The notes beneath the pieces are model-generated. The model made no database searches. It was not told the DNA's origin and worked only from the letters and a program-made list of their open reading frames with translations. DNA of 64,000 bases from Metallyticus violacea. Lineage: Eukaryota; Arthropoda; Insecta; Mantodea; Metallyticidae. Location of the stretch: contig JAUJEO010000021.1 of the NCBI GenBank assembly GCA_030762175.1, positions 1,550,001 through 1,614,000 of the forward strand, read 5' to 3'. Position 1 is the first letter of the stretch. Each line of letters begins with the position of its first letter. Shown here piece after piece: positions 54,421 through 62,815 of the stretch. The position numbers were made by a program, and so were the translations under genes.

Positions 54421-57400
54421 GTTGAGATAACTGGTTTTCTTTCATTTTTCTGCTTTGATAGCCTTAGAAAAGCATATTCTGCGCAAAGAATCTCGAAAGG
54501 AAAAAAAATTATTTTCGAAGTTTGGAAACATCAAAAGAATCGCATTTTTTTTTTTGCATTTCAAATGGAGATAACTATTTCTCCTTCATTATTCTTGTTT
54601 GATAGCCTTAGAAAACATAAAATTAAGAAAGATTCGCCAAAAGAAAACATTTATTTCGATGGTTGGAAACTTTATTAGAATCGCTGTTTTTCCGTTCTTA
54701 TTTGTCATAACTGGTTCTCTTTCAATTTTCTTCTTTGATGGCCTTAGAAAAGCATATTCTGCGCAAAGAATCTCGAAAAGAAAAATTGTTTTTCGAAGTT
54801 TGGAAACTTCAAAGGAATCGCGTTTTGTTACGTTTCAAATGGAGATAACTATTTCTCCTTGATTATTCTAGTTTGATAGCCTTAGAAAACCATAAAATGA
54901 AGAAAGATTCGCGAAAATAAAGCATTTATTTCCGTGGTTGTAAACTTCATTAGAATCACTTTTTTTCCGGTCTTATTTGAGATAACTGGTTCTCTTTCAT
55001 TTTTCTAGTTTGATAGCCTTGGAAAAGCATATTATGGGGAAAAAATCTCGAAAAGATAAAAATTTGTTTTCGAAGTTTGGAAACTTCAAAATAATCGCGT
55101 TTTGTTGCGTTTCAAATGGAGATAACTATTTCTCCTTCATTATTCTTGTTTGATAGCCTTAGAATACCATAAAATGAAGAAAGATTCCCGAAAAGAAAAG
55201 ATTTATTTCGATGGATGGAAAATTCATTAGAATCGCTGTTTTTCCGTTCTTATTTGAGATAACTGGTTCTCTTTCATTTTACTTCTTTGATAGCCTTAGA
55301 AAAGCATATTATGCGGAAAGAATCTCGAAAAGAAAAAATTTTTTTTTTAAATTTGGAAACTTCAAAACAATCGCGTTTTGTTAAGTTTCAAATGGAGATA
55401 ACTATTTCTCCTTCACTATTCTAGTTTGATAGCCTTAGAAAACCCTTAAATGAAGAAAGATTTCCGAAAAGAAAAGATTTATTTCCATTGTTGGAATCTT
55501 CATTAGTATCACTTTTTTTCCGTTCTTATTTGAGATAACTGGTTCTCCTTCATTTCCCCGTTTGATAACCTTAGAAATGCATATTATGGGGAAAGAATCT
55601 AGAAAAGAAAAAAAATTTTTTTCAAACTTTGGAAAATTCAAAATAATCGCGTTTTGTTGCGTTTCAAATGGAGATAACTAATTCTCCTTTATTATTCTAG
55701 TTTGATAGCCTTAAAAAGCCATAAAATGAAGAAATATTTTGCCAAAAGAAAACATTTATTTCGATGGTAGGAAACTTCATTAGAATCACTTTTTTGCGTT
55801 CTTATTTGACATAACTGGTTCTCTTTCATTTTTCTACTTTGATGGCTTTAGAAAATCATATACTGCGCAAACAATCTCGCAAGAAATAATTAATTTTCGA
55901 AGTTTGGAAACTTCAAAAGAATCGCGTTTTTTTGCGTTTCAAATAGAGATAACTATTTCTCCTTCATTATTCTAGTTTGATAGCCTTAGAAAACCATAAA
56001 ATGAAGAAATATACGCGAAATGAAAACCTTTATTTCAATGGTTGGAAACTTCATTAGAATCACTTTTTTTTCCGTTCTTATTTCAGATAACTGTTTCTCT
56101 TTCATTTTTCCACTTTGTTAGCCTTAGAAAGGCATATTATGAGGAAAGAATCTAGAAAAGAAAAAAAATTTTTTCGAAGTTTGGAAACTTCAAAGAATCG
56201 CGTTTTGTTGCGTTTCAAATGGAGATAACTATTTCTCATTCGTTATTCTAGTTTGATCGCCTTAGAAAACCATAAAATGAAGAAAGATTCGCGAAATGAA
56301 AACATTTATTTCGATGGTTGGAACCTTCATTAGAATCACATTTTTTTCCGTTTTTATTTTAGATAACTGGTTCTCTTCCATTTTGCTACTTTGATAGCTT
56401 TACAAAAGCATATTATGGGGAAAGAATCTCGAAAGAAAAAATTTATTTTCGAAAGTTGGAAACTTCAAAAGAATGGCGTTTTTATGCGTTTCAAATGGAG
56501 ATAACTATTTCTCCTTCATTTTTCTAGTTTGATTGCCTTAGAAAACAATAAAATGAAGAAAGATTCGCGAAGAGATAAGTTTATTTCCGTGGTTGGAAAC
56601 TTCATTAGAATCACCTTTTTTCCGGTGTTATTTGAGATAAATGGTTCTCTTTAATTTTTCTAGTTTGATAGCCTTAGAAAAGCATATTATGGGGAAAAAT
56701 TCTCGAAAAGATAAAAATTTGCTTTCGAAGTTTGGAAACTTCAAAAGAATCGCGTTTTGTTACGTTTGAAATGGAGATAACTAATTCTCCTTCATTATTC
56801 TTGTTTGATAGCCTTAGAATACCATAAAATGAAGAAAGATTCGCGAAAAGAAAAATTTATTTCGATGGTTGGAATCTTCATTAGAATCACTTTTTTTCCG
56901 TTCTTATTTGAGATAAATGGTTCTCCTTCATTTTACTAGTTTGATAACCTTAGGAAAGCATATTATGGGGAAAAATCAAGAAAAGAAAAAAAAATTTTTC
57001 GAAGTTTGGAAACTTCAAATGAATCGCGTTTTGTTGCGTTTCAAATGGAGATTACTATTTCTCCTTCATTATTCTAGTTTGATAGCCAAAAAAACCATAA
57101 AATGAAGAAAGATTTGCCAAAAGAAAACATTTATTTCGATGGTAGGAAACTTCATTAGAATCGCTTTTTTGCGTTCTTATTTGACATGACTGGTTCTCTT
57201 TCATTTTTCTACTTTGATGGCCTTAGAAAAGCATATACTGCGCAAAGAATCTCGAAAAGAAAAAAATTTTTTTTCGAAGTTTGGAAACTTGAAATGAATC
57301 GCGATTTGTTGCGTTTCAAATGGAGATAACAATTTCTCCTTCATTATTCTAGTTTGATAGCCTTCTAAAGCATAAATTAAAGAAAGATTCGCGAATAGAG

Positions 57401-59979
57401 AAGATTTATTTCGATGTTGCAAATTTCATTAGGATCACTTTTTTTCCGTTCATAGTTGAGATAACTGGTTCTCTTTCATTTTTCCAGTTTGATAGCCTTA
57501 GAAAAGCATATTATGCTGAAAGAATCTAGAAAAGAAAAAAAATTTTTTTCGAAGTTTGGAAACTTCAAAAGAATCGTGTTTTGTTGCGTTTCAAATGGAG
57601 ATAACTATTTCTCCTTCATTATTTTATTTTGATAGCCTTAGAAAACCATAAAACGAAGAAAGATTCGCGAAAATAAAACATTTATTTCGATGGTTGGAAA
57701 GTTCATTAGAATCACTTTTTTTTCCGTTCTTATTTGAGATAACTGGTTCACTTTCAGTTTTCTACTTTGATAGCCTTAGAAAAGCAAATTCTGCGGAAAG
57801 AATATCGGAAAAAAAAAAAATTCTGAAGTTTGGAAACTTCAAAAGAACCGCGCTTTGTTGCGTTTCAAATGGAGATAACTATTTCTCCTTCATTATTCTA
57901 GTATGATAGCGTTAGAAAACCATAAAATGAAGAAAGAATCGCGAACAGAGAACATTTATTTCGAAGGTTGGAAACTTCATTAAAATCGCTGTTTTTCCGT
58001 TCTTATTTGAGATAACTATTTCTCCTTCATTATTCTAGTTTGATATCCTTAGAAAACCATAAAATGAAGAAACATTCGCGAAAAGAAAACATTTATTTCG
58101 ATGGTAGGAAACTTCATTAGAATCACTTTTTTGCGTTCTTATTTGACATAACTGGTTCTCTTTCATTTTTCTACTTTGATGGCTTTAGAAAATTATATAC
58201 TGCGCAAACAATCTCGCAAGAAAAAATTCATTTTCGAAGTTTGGAAACTTCAAAGAATCGCGTTTTGTTGCGTTTCAAATGGAGATAACTATTTCTCCTT
58301 CATTATTCTAGTTTGATCGCCTTAGAAAACCATAAAATGAAGAGAGATTCGCGAAATGAAAACATTTATTTCGATGGTTTGAAACCTTATTAGAATCGCT
58401 TTTTTTCCGTTCTTATTTGAGATAACTGGTTCTCTTTCGTTTTTCTTCTTTATTAGCTTTACAAAATGATATTATGCGGAAAGAATCTCGAAAAGAAAAA
58501 AAAAATTTTTTCGAACTTTGGAAACTTCAAAAGAATCGCGTTTTGTTGCGTTTCAAATGGAGATAACTATTTCTCCTTCATTATTCTAGTTTGATAGCCT
58601 TAAAAAACCATAAAATGAACAATGATTCGCGAAAAGAAAACATTTATTTCGATGGTAGGAAACTTCATTAGAATCCCTTTTTTGCGTTCTTATTTGACAT
58701 AACTGGTTCTCTTTCATTTTTCTACTTTGATGGCCTTAGAAAAGCATATACTGCGCAAAGAATCTCGAAAAGAAAAAAAATTTTTTCGAAGTTTGGAAAC
58801 TTCAAAAGAATAGCGTTTTGTTGCGTTTCAAATGGAGATAACTATTTCTCCTTCATTATTCTAGTTTGATAGCCTTAGAAAACCATAAAATGAAGAAAGA
58901 TTCGCGAAATGAAAACATTTATTTCGATGGTTGGAACCTTCATTAGAATCACTTTTTTTTCCGTTTTTATTTTAGATAACTGGTTCTCTTCCATTTTGCT
59001 ACTTTGATAGCTTTACAAAAGCATATTATGGGGAAACAATCTCGAAGGAAAAAATTTATTTTCGAAGGTTGGAAACTTCAAAAGAATGGCGTTTTTATGC
59101 GTTTCAAATGGCGATCACTATTTCTCCTTCATTTTTCTAGTTTGATTGCCTTAGAAAACAATAAAATGAAGAAAGATTCGGGAATAGATAAGATTTATTT
59201 CCGTGGTTGGAAACTTCATTAGAATCACCTTTTTTCCGGTCTTATTTGAGATAACTGGTTCTCTTCCATTTTTCTAGTTTGATAGCCTTAGAAAAGCATA
59301 TTATAGGGAAAAAATCTCGAAAAGAAAAAATTTTTTTTTCGAATTTTGGAAACTTCAAAAGAATCGTGTTTTGTTGCGTTTCAAATGGAGATAACTATTT
59401 CTCCTTCATTATTCTAGTTTGATAGCCTTAGAAAACCATAAAATGAAGAATGATTCGCTATATGATAACATTTATTTCGATGGTTGGAAACTTCATTAGA
59501 ATTACTTTTTTTCCGTTCTTATTTCAGAAAACTGGTTCTCTTTCATTTTTCCACTTTGATAGCTTTACAAAAACATATTATGCGGAAAGAATCTCGAAAA
59601 GAAAAAAAAAGTTTTCGAACTTTGGAAATTTCAAAAGAATCGCGTTTTGTTGCGTTTGAAATGGAGATAACTATTTCTCCTTCATTATTCTAGTTTGATA
59701 TCCTTAGAAAACCATAAAATGAAGAAAGATTCGCGAAAAGAAAACATTTATTTCGATGGTTGGAAACTTCCTTAGAATCGCTGTTTTTCCGTTCTTATTT
59801 GAGATAACTGGTTCTCTTTCGTTCTTCTTCTTTGATACCTTTACAAAAGGATATTATGCGGAAAGAATCTCGAAAAGAAAAAAATTTTTGTTCAAACTTT
59901 GGAAACTTCAAAAGAATCGCGTTTTGTTGCGTTTCAAATGGAGATAACTAATTCTCCTTCATTATTCTAGTTTGATAGC
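54421..59979. repeat. Terminal array block, duplicate of 45,185-50,739
   Basis: Marker variants at 54,599, 55,435, 57,201, 59,004 and 59,450 match those at 45,362, 46,198, 47,962, 49,764 and 50,210, offset 9,237-9,240. The block runs to the edge of the array and is nearly identical to its partner. The outermost repeats are thus not visibly more decayed than the interior. Confidence 0.8.
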
Positions 59980-59992
59980 AGTAGTAATAGGG
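59966..59992 (+). other. Right edge of the satellite array
   Basis: The last satellite bases are TAGTTTGATAGC, 11 to 12 bases of the normal B context, ending at about 59,979. The partner copy continues CTTAAAAAGCC (50,740 onward), but here AGTAGTAATAGGGG follows. I see no target-site duplication or transposon end at the break. Confidence 0.9.
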
Positions 59993-60026
59993 GATCTTGA
60001 GCCCGCCAATCAGATGGCTCCATTCT

Positions 60027-60038
60027 GGTCACGTGACC
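60027..60038. promoter_or_regulatory. Perfect E-box palindrome GGTCACGTGACC
   Basis: A 12-bp perfect palindrome centred on CACGTG, the site of bHLH-zipper factors such as USF and Myc/Max. It sits between the two CCAAT boxes. Confidence 0.55.
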
Positions 60039-60060
60039 TCCCACCAGCCAATCAGAATGC

Positions 60061-60082
60061 TTCTGGCGGGAAATTCAAATTT
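60061..60082. promoter_or_regulatory. E2F-like site with adjacent CHR-like TTCAAA
   Basis: GGCGGGAAA (60,065-60,073) matches the E2F core. TTCAAA (60,074-60,079, TTTGAA on the other strand) directly abuts it and matches the cell-cycle homology region bound by DREAM/MuvB complexes. The pairing is suggestive but short. Confidence 0.45.
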
Positions 60083-60116
60083 CTTTGGGCAGCCGCCAGG
60101 CCACGATTTAACTGGT

Positions 60117-60129
60117 CAGCCGCCATCTT
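60117..60129 (-). promoter_or_regulatory. YY1-like site, copy 1
   Basis: CAGCCGCCATCTT reads AAGATGGCGGCTG on the minus strand, the well-known YY1 recognition pattern often found close to transcription starts. It is preserved exactly in the second repeat copy at 60,270-60,282. Confidence 0.45.
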
Positions 60130-60269
60130 TTTTAAAAGCCCCCCGCTGCTGCTAATTTATTTTGTGATTATCTATCTTTTATATATCTATTTGAATTTGA
60201 CCTCAGAGAGTCAACCCTTAACAGACCAGGTATTGTCACGCTAAGGAATTAAAAGATGATTTAACTGGT

Positions 60270-60282
60270 CAGCCGCCATCTT
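60270..60282 (-). promoter_or_regulatory. YY1-like site, copy 2
   Basis: Identical CAGCCGCCATCTT in the second 153-bp repeat. The word is unchanged although neighbouring bases differ between copies (TTTTTTAAAAG versus TTTTTTTGAAG). Confidence 0.45.
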
Positions 60283-60410
60283 TTTTTGAAGCCCCCCGCT
60301 GCTGCTAATTTATTTTGTGATTATCTATCTTTTATAGATCTATTTGAATTTGACCTCAAAGAGTTCACCTTAACTGACCAGGTATTGTCACGTTAAGGCA
60401 TTAAAAACCC

Positions 60411-60545
60411 AATTTTAGAGTAAGGCTTCCTTCTCCCCGATGATTGGTGCCCTCAAAGGTTGCTGCTAGTTTATTTTGTTATTAAAAAACTCTAATACTC
60501 TTACGGCGGCAATTGATATTAGATGGCAAGCGTCCCTCTTAAAAT
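60411..60545. other. Noncoding spacer
   Basis: Apart from the partial third copy of the 153-bp repeat and an inverted CCAAT (ATTGG at about 60,443), nothing recognisable is seen. Reading frames are short on both strands. Confidence 0.6.
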
Positions 60546-60950
60546 CAGTTACCACATGCGTTGCAAAAGAAGCTTTCGTTCATTGCCTGTAGAATAATAA
60601 ATTAGAAGAACGTGAGGTGAAACAAAGTTGCATGCTTTTAAGATGCGATGTATGTAGGAAAGGCAAGACTTGTTTTCATTGACCTACATTCCAATAGCTG
60701 TAAGATGTAACAGACTGCAGTCTTTGTTGCACTTAACGGTGCAGCGAGTTCAGTTACCGCATGCGTTGCAAAATGCTTGCCAAGCAGCGTTTTATTCAAC
60801 GAATTACATGAGCGTGAGGTGAAACAAAGTTGCATGAGTTTAAGATGTATTAAGCGATGTGTAGGAAAGGTAAGACTTTCATTGACCTACATTACAATGT
60901 CTTTTCGTAGTTGATAAACATATATAAGACTGCAGTTTTGTTGCACTTAA
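60546..60950 (+). repeat. ~203-bp direct tandem duplication carrying a TATA region
   Basis: CAGTTACC-CATGCGTTGCAAAA at 60,546 recurs at 60,751, GTGAGGTGAAACAAAGTTGC at about 60,612 recurs at about 60,814, and TTGACCTACATT at 60,679 recurs at 60,882. The local period is therefore 202-205 bp. Both copies end in GACTGCAGT...TTGTTGCACTTAAC. The second keeps a TATA box (TATATAAG) before GACTGCAG; the first has GTAAGATGTAACA in its place. The repeat looks like a duplicated promoter of which one copy has decayed. Confidence 0.85.
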
Positions 60951-60970
60951 CAGAGAGTAGTTGGGTAAGT
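60921..60970 (+). promoter_or_regulatory. Possible plus-strand promoter with early splice donor
   Basis: TATATAAG at 60,921-60,928 is followed 30 nt later by TTAACAGAG and then by GGGTAAGT (GTAAGT at 60,965-60,970), a strong 5' splice-site match. This mirrors the minus-strand unit (TATATAAG, short leader, GTAAGT) at 63,933-63,859. The implied first exon would be only about a dozen nucleotides and no downstream exon is recognised, so the call is weak. It could also be a rearranged promoter relic. Confidence 0.3.
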
Positions 60971-61744
60971 ACCTACTAAGTGTTTTATGCTTAAAGAGTT
61001 CAACACTGATCTAACTCAGATTTTTAAATTTGTTTATAAAACATTCTCTTTTGAAAAGAGCTTAGATCATTGTTACGCATAATAATGTATGGAATAGACA
61101 AAAATATATCGCTTAAACTTTAACAAGCCATTCTGGTGTGGTATTGTGGTGTTAAGGAATTCCAAAAAAAAAATTCTCTTAACAACCCATTTTTTAATTA
61201 TGAAGGAAATGTTTAAAATATAACACTAACGTATTGTTACGTTAAGTGTTAATGACTATAAAAATATATCATTTACTCTCAATTCTTGTTAAGCATGAAG
61301 GAATACATCAGCCTCGAACGGTCCAGGTGTTGTTACGTGAAGGAATCGGAGATGCTGCTAAAATACCCCACTCATCCTTAACAGTTATATTTGAAGGACT
61401 CCGCCAAAATATCCTGTAACATTTTTGGTTCGATAGCTCTACTTCCTATAAGTTTTAACATGTAGGCTACGAGAGTTCGTTGTTTGGAAGGTAGGCTAAA
61501 GAAGATCCATGCTTAGTTTAAGACATTTTTGTGCTAACGGTATTGCCACGCCTTGATTTTAAACTCTTGGATGTTTTGAATGAGTGATTTTTGAGATAAA
61601 TATACAATCTTTATTGTTTTGCAAAGTAAGTTATGTGTTACCTGAAGAATCTCTGTGGAAGTGACGACAGGTGGGAGGAAGACTGAATGGAAGGGGAGGA
61701 GCGGTTCTTTGGCAGAATAAAATCATTGAGTCATATATAAAGCA
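60971..61744. other. AT-rich noncoding stretch
   Basis: Apart from the hairpin and scattered motif described separately, this stretch shows no gene, no long frame on either strand and no recognised RNA. A plus-strand AATAAA lies at 61,716-61,721 and could end a plus-strand transcript meeting the minus-strand genes head-on, but it may be chance in AT-rich DNA. Confidence 0.55.
61151..61183. repeat. Inverted repeat (hairpin) with A-rich loop
   Basis: GTTAAGGAATT and AATTCTCTTAAC are near-complementary arms (one small bulge) around an A-rich loop. One arm is part of the recurring TATTGTNACGTTAAGG motif. Confidence 0.6.
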
Positions 61745-61750
61745 TTTATT
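61745..61750 (-). terminator. Polyadenylation signal AATAAA
   Basis: On the minus strand AATAAA occurs 11 nt after the stop codon of the 340-aa frame. Such tight spacing is typical of compact viral or virus-like genomes. It is the natural 3' end for all three minus-strand frames. Confidence 0.65.
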
Positions 61751-61761
61751 TTACAAAAGTT

Positions 61762-62784
61762 TTACATGTCAAACAAAGGTTTGAGACATACCCCACACCA
61801 CCAAAATTTATCAAAGTTTAACATTTCAAAAATAAATTCATCTTCACAAGTGAACATTTTTGTATGTTTCAGAGCTTTAAATGCCTTTTTTCTGTAACAC
61901 ATAAAATGACACAATTTTTCGTTTTCCATGCAGAAATATTTGGCTGTAAGTCTGACTGGAAATTCAAATGGAATAATATTTTCAATTGATATGTCAAATG
62001 CATATCCATGCTCCAAAATAAAAGAATAATTTTCATAATTGGTGTCCGCATGAAAAAAACGCAAATTGCTGTTTTGAAATAAAATGTTAGATGCTAATCC
62101 TTTTAGAGACGAAGGGTTTTTTACACAAATGTTACAAATGCAACTGTTTGGGTAATTGCATCCGAAAGAAGTAACATACCTATTTACACAGTTCCATCCA
62201 TTTGAATTTACTGCAGGATCACAAAAGTAATTTAATACAAATGATTGATGAACAAATGAACCAATTATTACATATTTTTTGAAAGTAAAATCTAATGTTT
62301 TGAAAATGAAATACATAAAATCCACCCAGTTGTTTTCCAATGATACACTCTTTTCAGCATTTACACATACAACCTTGAGCAGAAAACTTTTTTTTCCCTC
62401 ATTCTTTACCTTCCACATGATGTAGTTGGTTGCATAGGTACCTTTTTTAGCATACTTAAAGGTAAAACGTACATTTTTTAACACAAATGAACAGTGTTGT
62501 GTTAGTAAATAAAATTCATCTTTGCATTTCATGGCTATGTATAAAGTAGCATATGAAGGTTTTTTTGGTATTTTACCTGCTAAATATGCAACGAGCGGTC
62601 CTGTCAATGCAGCACAAACCTGGTCATTGCACACTATGCAGAATATCCATACAAGAGTGGGCCAAAATGTGGGAAAGTGCGTGGGAGTGAATTCTTCGAA
62701 AAACTGAATGTTGCCTGTTAGAGCCTGTAAGGCATGGTATCGCTTTGTTAATTTATTTTGGCCTTGAATTATCAGTTCTTCCAT
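61762..62784 (-). CDS. 340-aa cysteine-motif protein of unknown function
   Basis: An intact frame with ATG at 62,784 and TAA at 61,762. The N-terminal third has no clear motif; residues 37-52 are hydrophobic but I do not call a membrane segment. The second half carries C215-x-C217-x2-C220, followed by NPSSLKGLASNILF (223-236), and the protein ends WWC330-GVC333-LKPLF. Paired C-x-C-x2-C and C-x2-C clusters suggest a bound metal ion. The CxCxxC ... PSSLxxLAS ... WCxxCxxPLF pattern is one I associate with multi-copy uncharacterised proteins in arthropod and other invertebrate genomes; that is recall, not a search. It is the last gene of the unit, 25 nt beyond the dUTPase stop. The ATG is supported by a splice acceptor 6 nt upstream and an A at -3. 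Viral or transposon origin is possible. The function is not known to me. Confidence 0.8.
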   Translation of the reverse strand: MEELIIQGQNKLTKRYHALQALTGNIQFFEEFTPTHFPTFWPTLVWIFCIVCNDQVCAALTGPLVAYLAGKIPKKPSYATLYIAMKCKDEFYLLTQHCSFVLKNVRFTFKYAKKGTYATNYIMWKVKNEGKKSFLLKVVCVNAEKSVSLENNWVDFMYFIFKTLDFTFKKYVIIGSFVHQSFVLNYFCDPAVNSNGWNCVNRYVTSFGCNYPNSCICNICVKNPSSLKGLASNILFQNSNLRFFHADTNYENYSFILEHGYAFDISIENIIPFEFPVRLTAKYFCMENEKLCHFMCYRKKAFKALKHTKMFTCEDEFIFEMLNFDKFWWCGVCLKPLFDM

Positions 62785-62790
62785 AATTAC

Positions 62791-62815
62791 CTAAAAAAAA
62801 CCATTAGTGTTAGTA
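62791..62815 (-). promoter_or_regulatory. Splice branch point and acceptor for the 340-aa gene
   Basis: On the minus strand TACTAAC (62,815-62,809), the ideal branch-point sequence, is followed by eight T's and AG (62,792-62,791). Six bases later comes the ATG. The TAA inside TACTAAC is also the dUTPase stop codon, so the end of one gene and the splice signal of the next share bases. Confidence 0.75.

Larger units (their letters stand above)
1..59979. repeat. Satellite array of ~276-bp A/B dimers
   Basis: The whole stretch is tandem repeats of an AT-rich unit. Landmarks such as GAGATAACTGGTTCTC recur every 271-279 bp (for example at 151, 429, 704, 975, 1254 and 1530). Each ~276-bp unit has two related halves, both running through GAGATAAC, TTTGATAGCCTTAGAAAA, an A/T-rich tract, TTGGAAACTTCA and AGAATC. 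The array is therefore an alternating dimer of a ~138-bp ancestral monomer. CpG-bearing words (TCGCGA, AATCGCG, TTGCG) persist throughout, so strong CpG decay is not apparent. I see no unrelated insertion, transposon or gene inside. Short open frames occur on both strands but shift with A/T-run lengths. Function is unknown; centromeric, heterochromatic or sex/B-chromosome satellite are all possible. Confidence 0.97.
59980..60104. promoter_or_regulatory. Promoter-like motif cluster next to the array
   Basis: Immediately beyond the satellite the sequence becomes GC-richer and packs several classic animal promoter words into 100 bp. CCAAT boxes lie at 60,006-60,010 and 60,048-60,052, both in CCAATCAGA context and 42 bp apart (about four helical turns). 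An E-box palindrome and an E2F-like site follow. NF-Y plus E2F-type sites are typical of S-phase genes; that is family knowledge, and binding here is inferred. No convincing reading frame starts nearby, so the transcript it would drive is unknown. Confidence 0.5.
60105..60410 (+). repeat. 153-bp direct tandem duplication
   Basis: GATTTAACTGGTCAGCCGCC at 60,105 recurs at 60,258. The copies share AGCCCCCCGCTGCTGCTAAT, the TATCTATCTTTTAT tract, TTTGAATTTGACCTCA and the ending CCAGGTATTGTCACG-TAAGG. They differ by a few substitutions and small indels. A degenerate third piece (TGCTGCTAGTTTATTTTGTT) lies at about 60,461-60,480. The sequence is unrelated to the satellite and I see no coding potential. 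Confidence 0.9.
60231..61555 (+). repeat. Scattered motif TATTGTNACGTTAAGG, seven matches
   Basis: Matches of varying quality lie at 60,231-60,246, 60,383-60,398, 61,069-61,080 (first half only), 61,142-61,157, 61,232-61,246, 61,328-61,343 and 61,541-61,555. The first two belong to the 153-bp duplication and so are not independent. The others stand in otherwise unlike sequence, all in the same orientation. I do not recognise the motif; a binding site or remnants of an older repeat are both possible. Confidence 0.55.

Noticed and set aside
436..59947. Dozens of 60-99 codon open frames on both strands within the satellite, with recurring FFPFLFEITGS-type products
   Set aside because: They follow the repeat unit, occur on both strands and in overlapping frames, start at arbitrary ATGs and change frame with A/T-run length. 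There is no sign of protein-level selection.
1..59979. CRISPR array or other short-repeat/spacer system
   Set aside because: There are no short identical repeats separated by unique spacers; the whole unit is repeated and the context is eukaryotic.
59972..60244. 90-codon plus-strand frame across the array edge
   Set aside because: It starts in satellite and runs through CCAAT, E-box, E2F and YY1-like motifs and the first 153-bp repeat; composition is not protein-like.
60638..60835. 65-codon minus-strand frame
   Set aside because: It spans the junction of the two ~203-bp repeats, is not maintained in both copies, and has no recognisable motif.
61733..61742. Plus-strand TATATAAAG as a promoter
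   Set aside because: It overlaps the 3' end and polyadenylation region of the minus-strand unit in AT-rich DNA and has no start, donor or frame after it.
61869..62707. Short frames overlapping the 340-aa gene (60 codons minus, 61 codons plus)
   Set aside because: Both lie wholly inside the larger intact frame and have no supporting signals.
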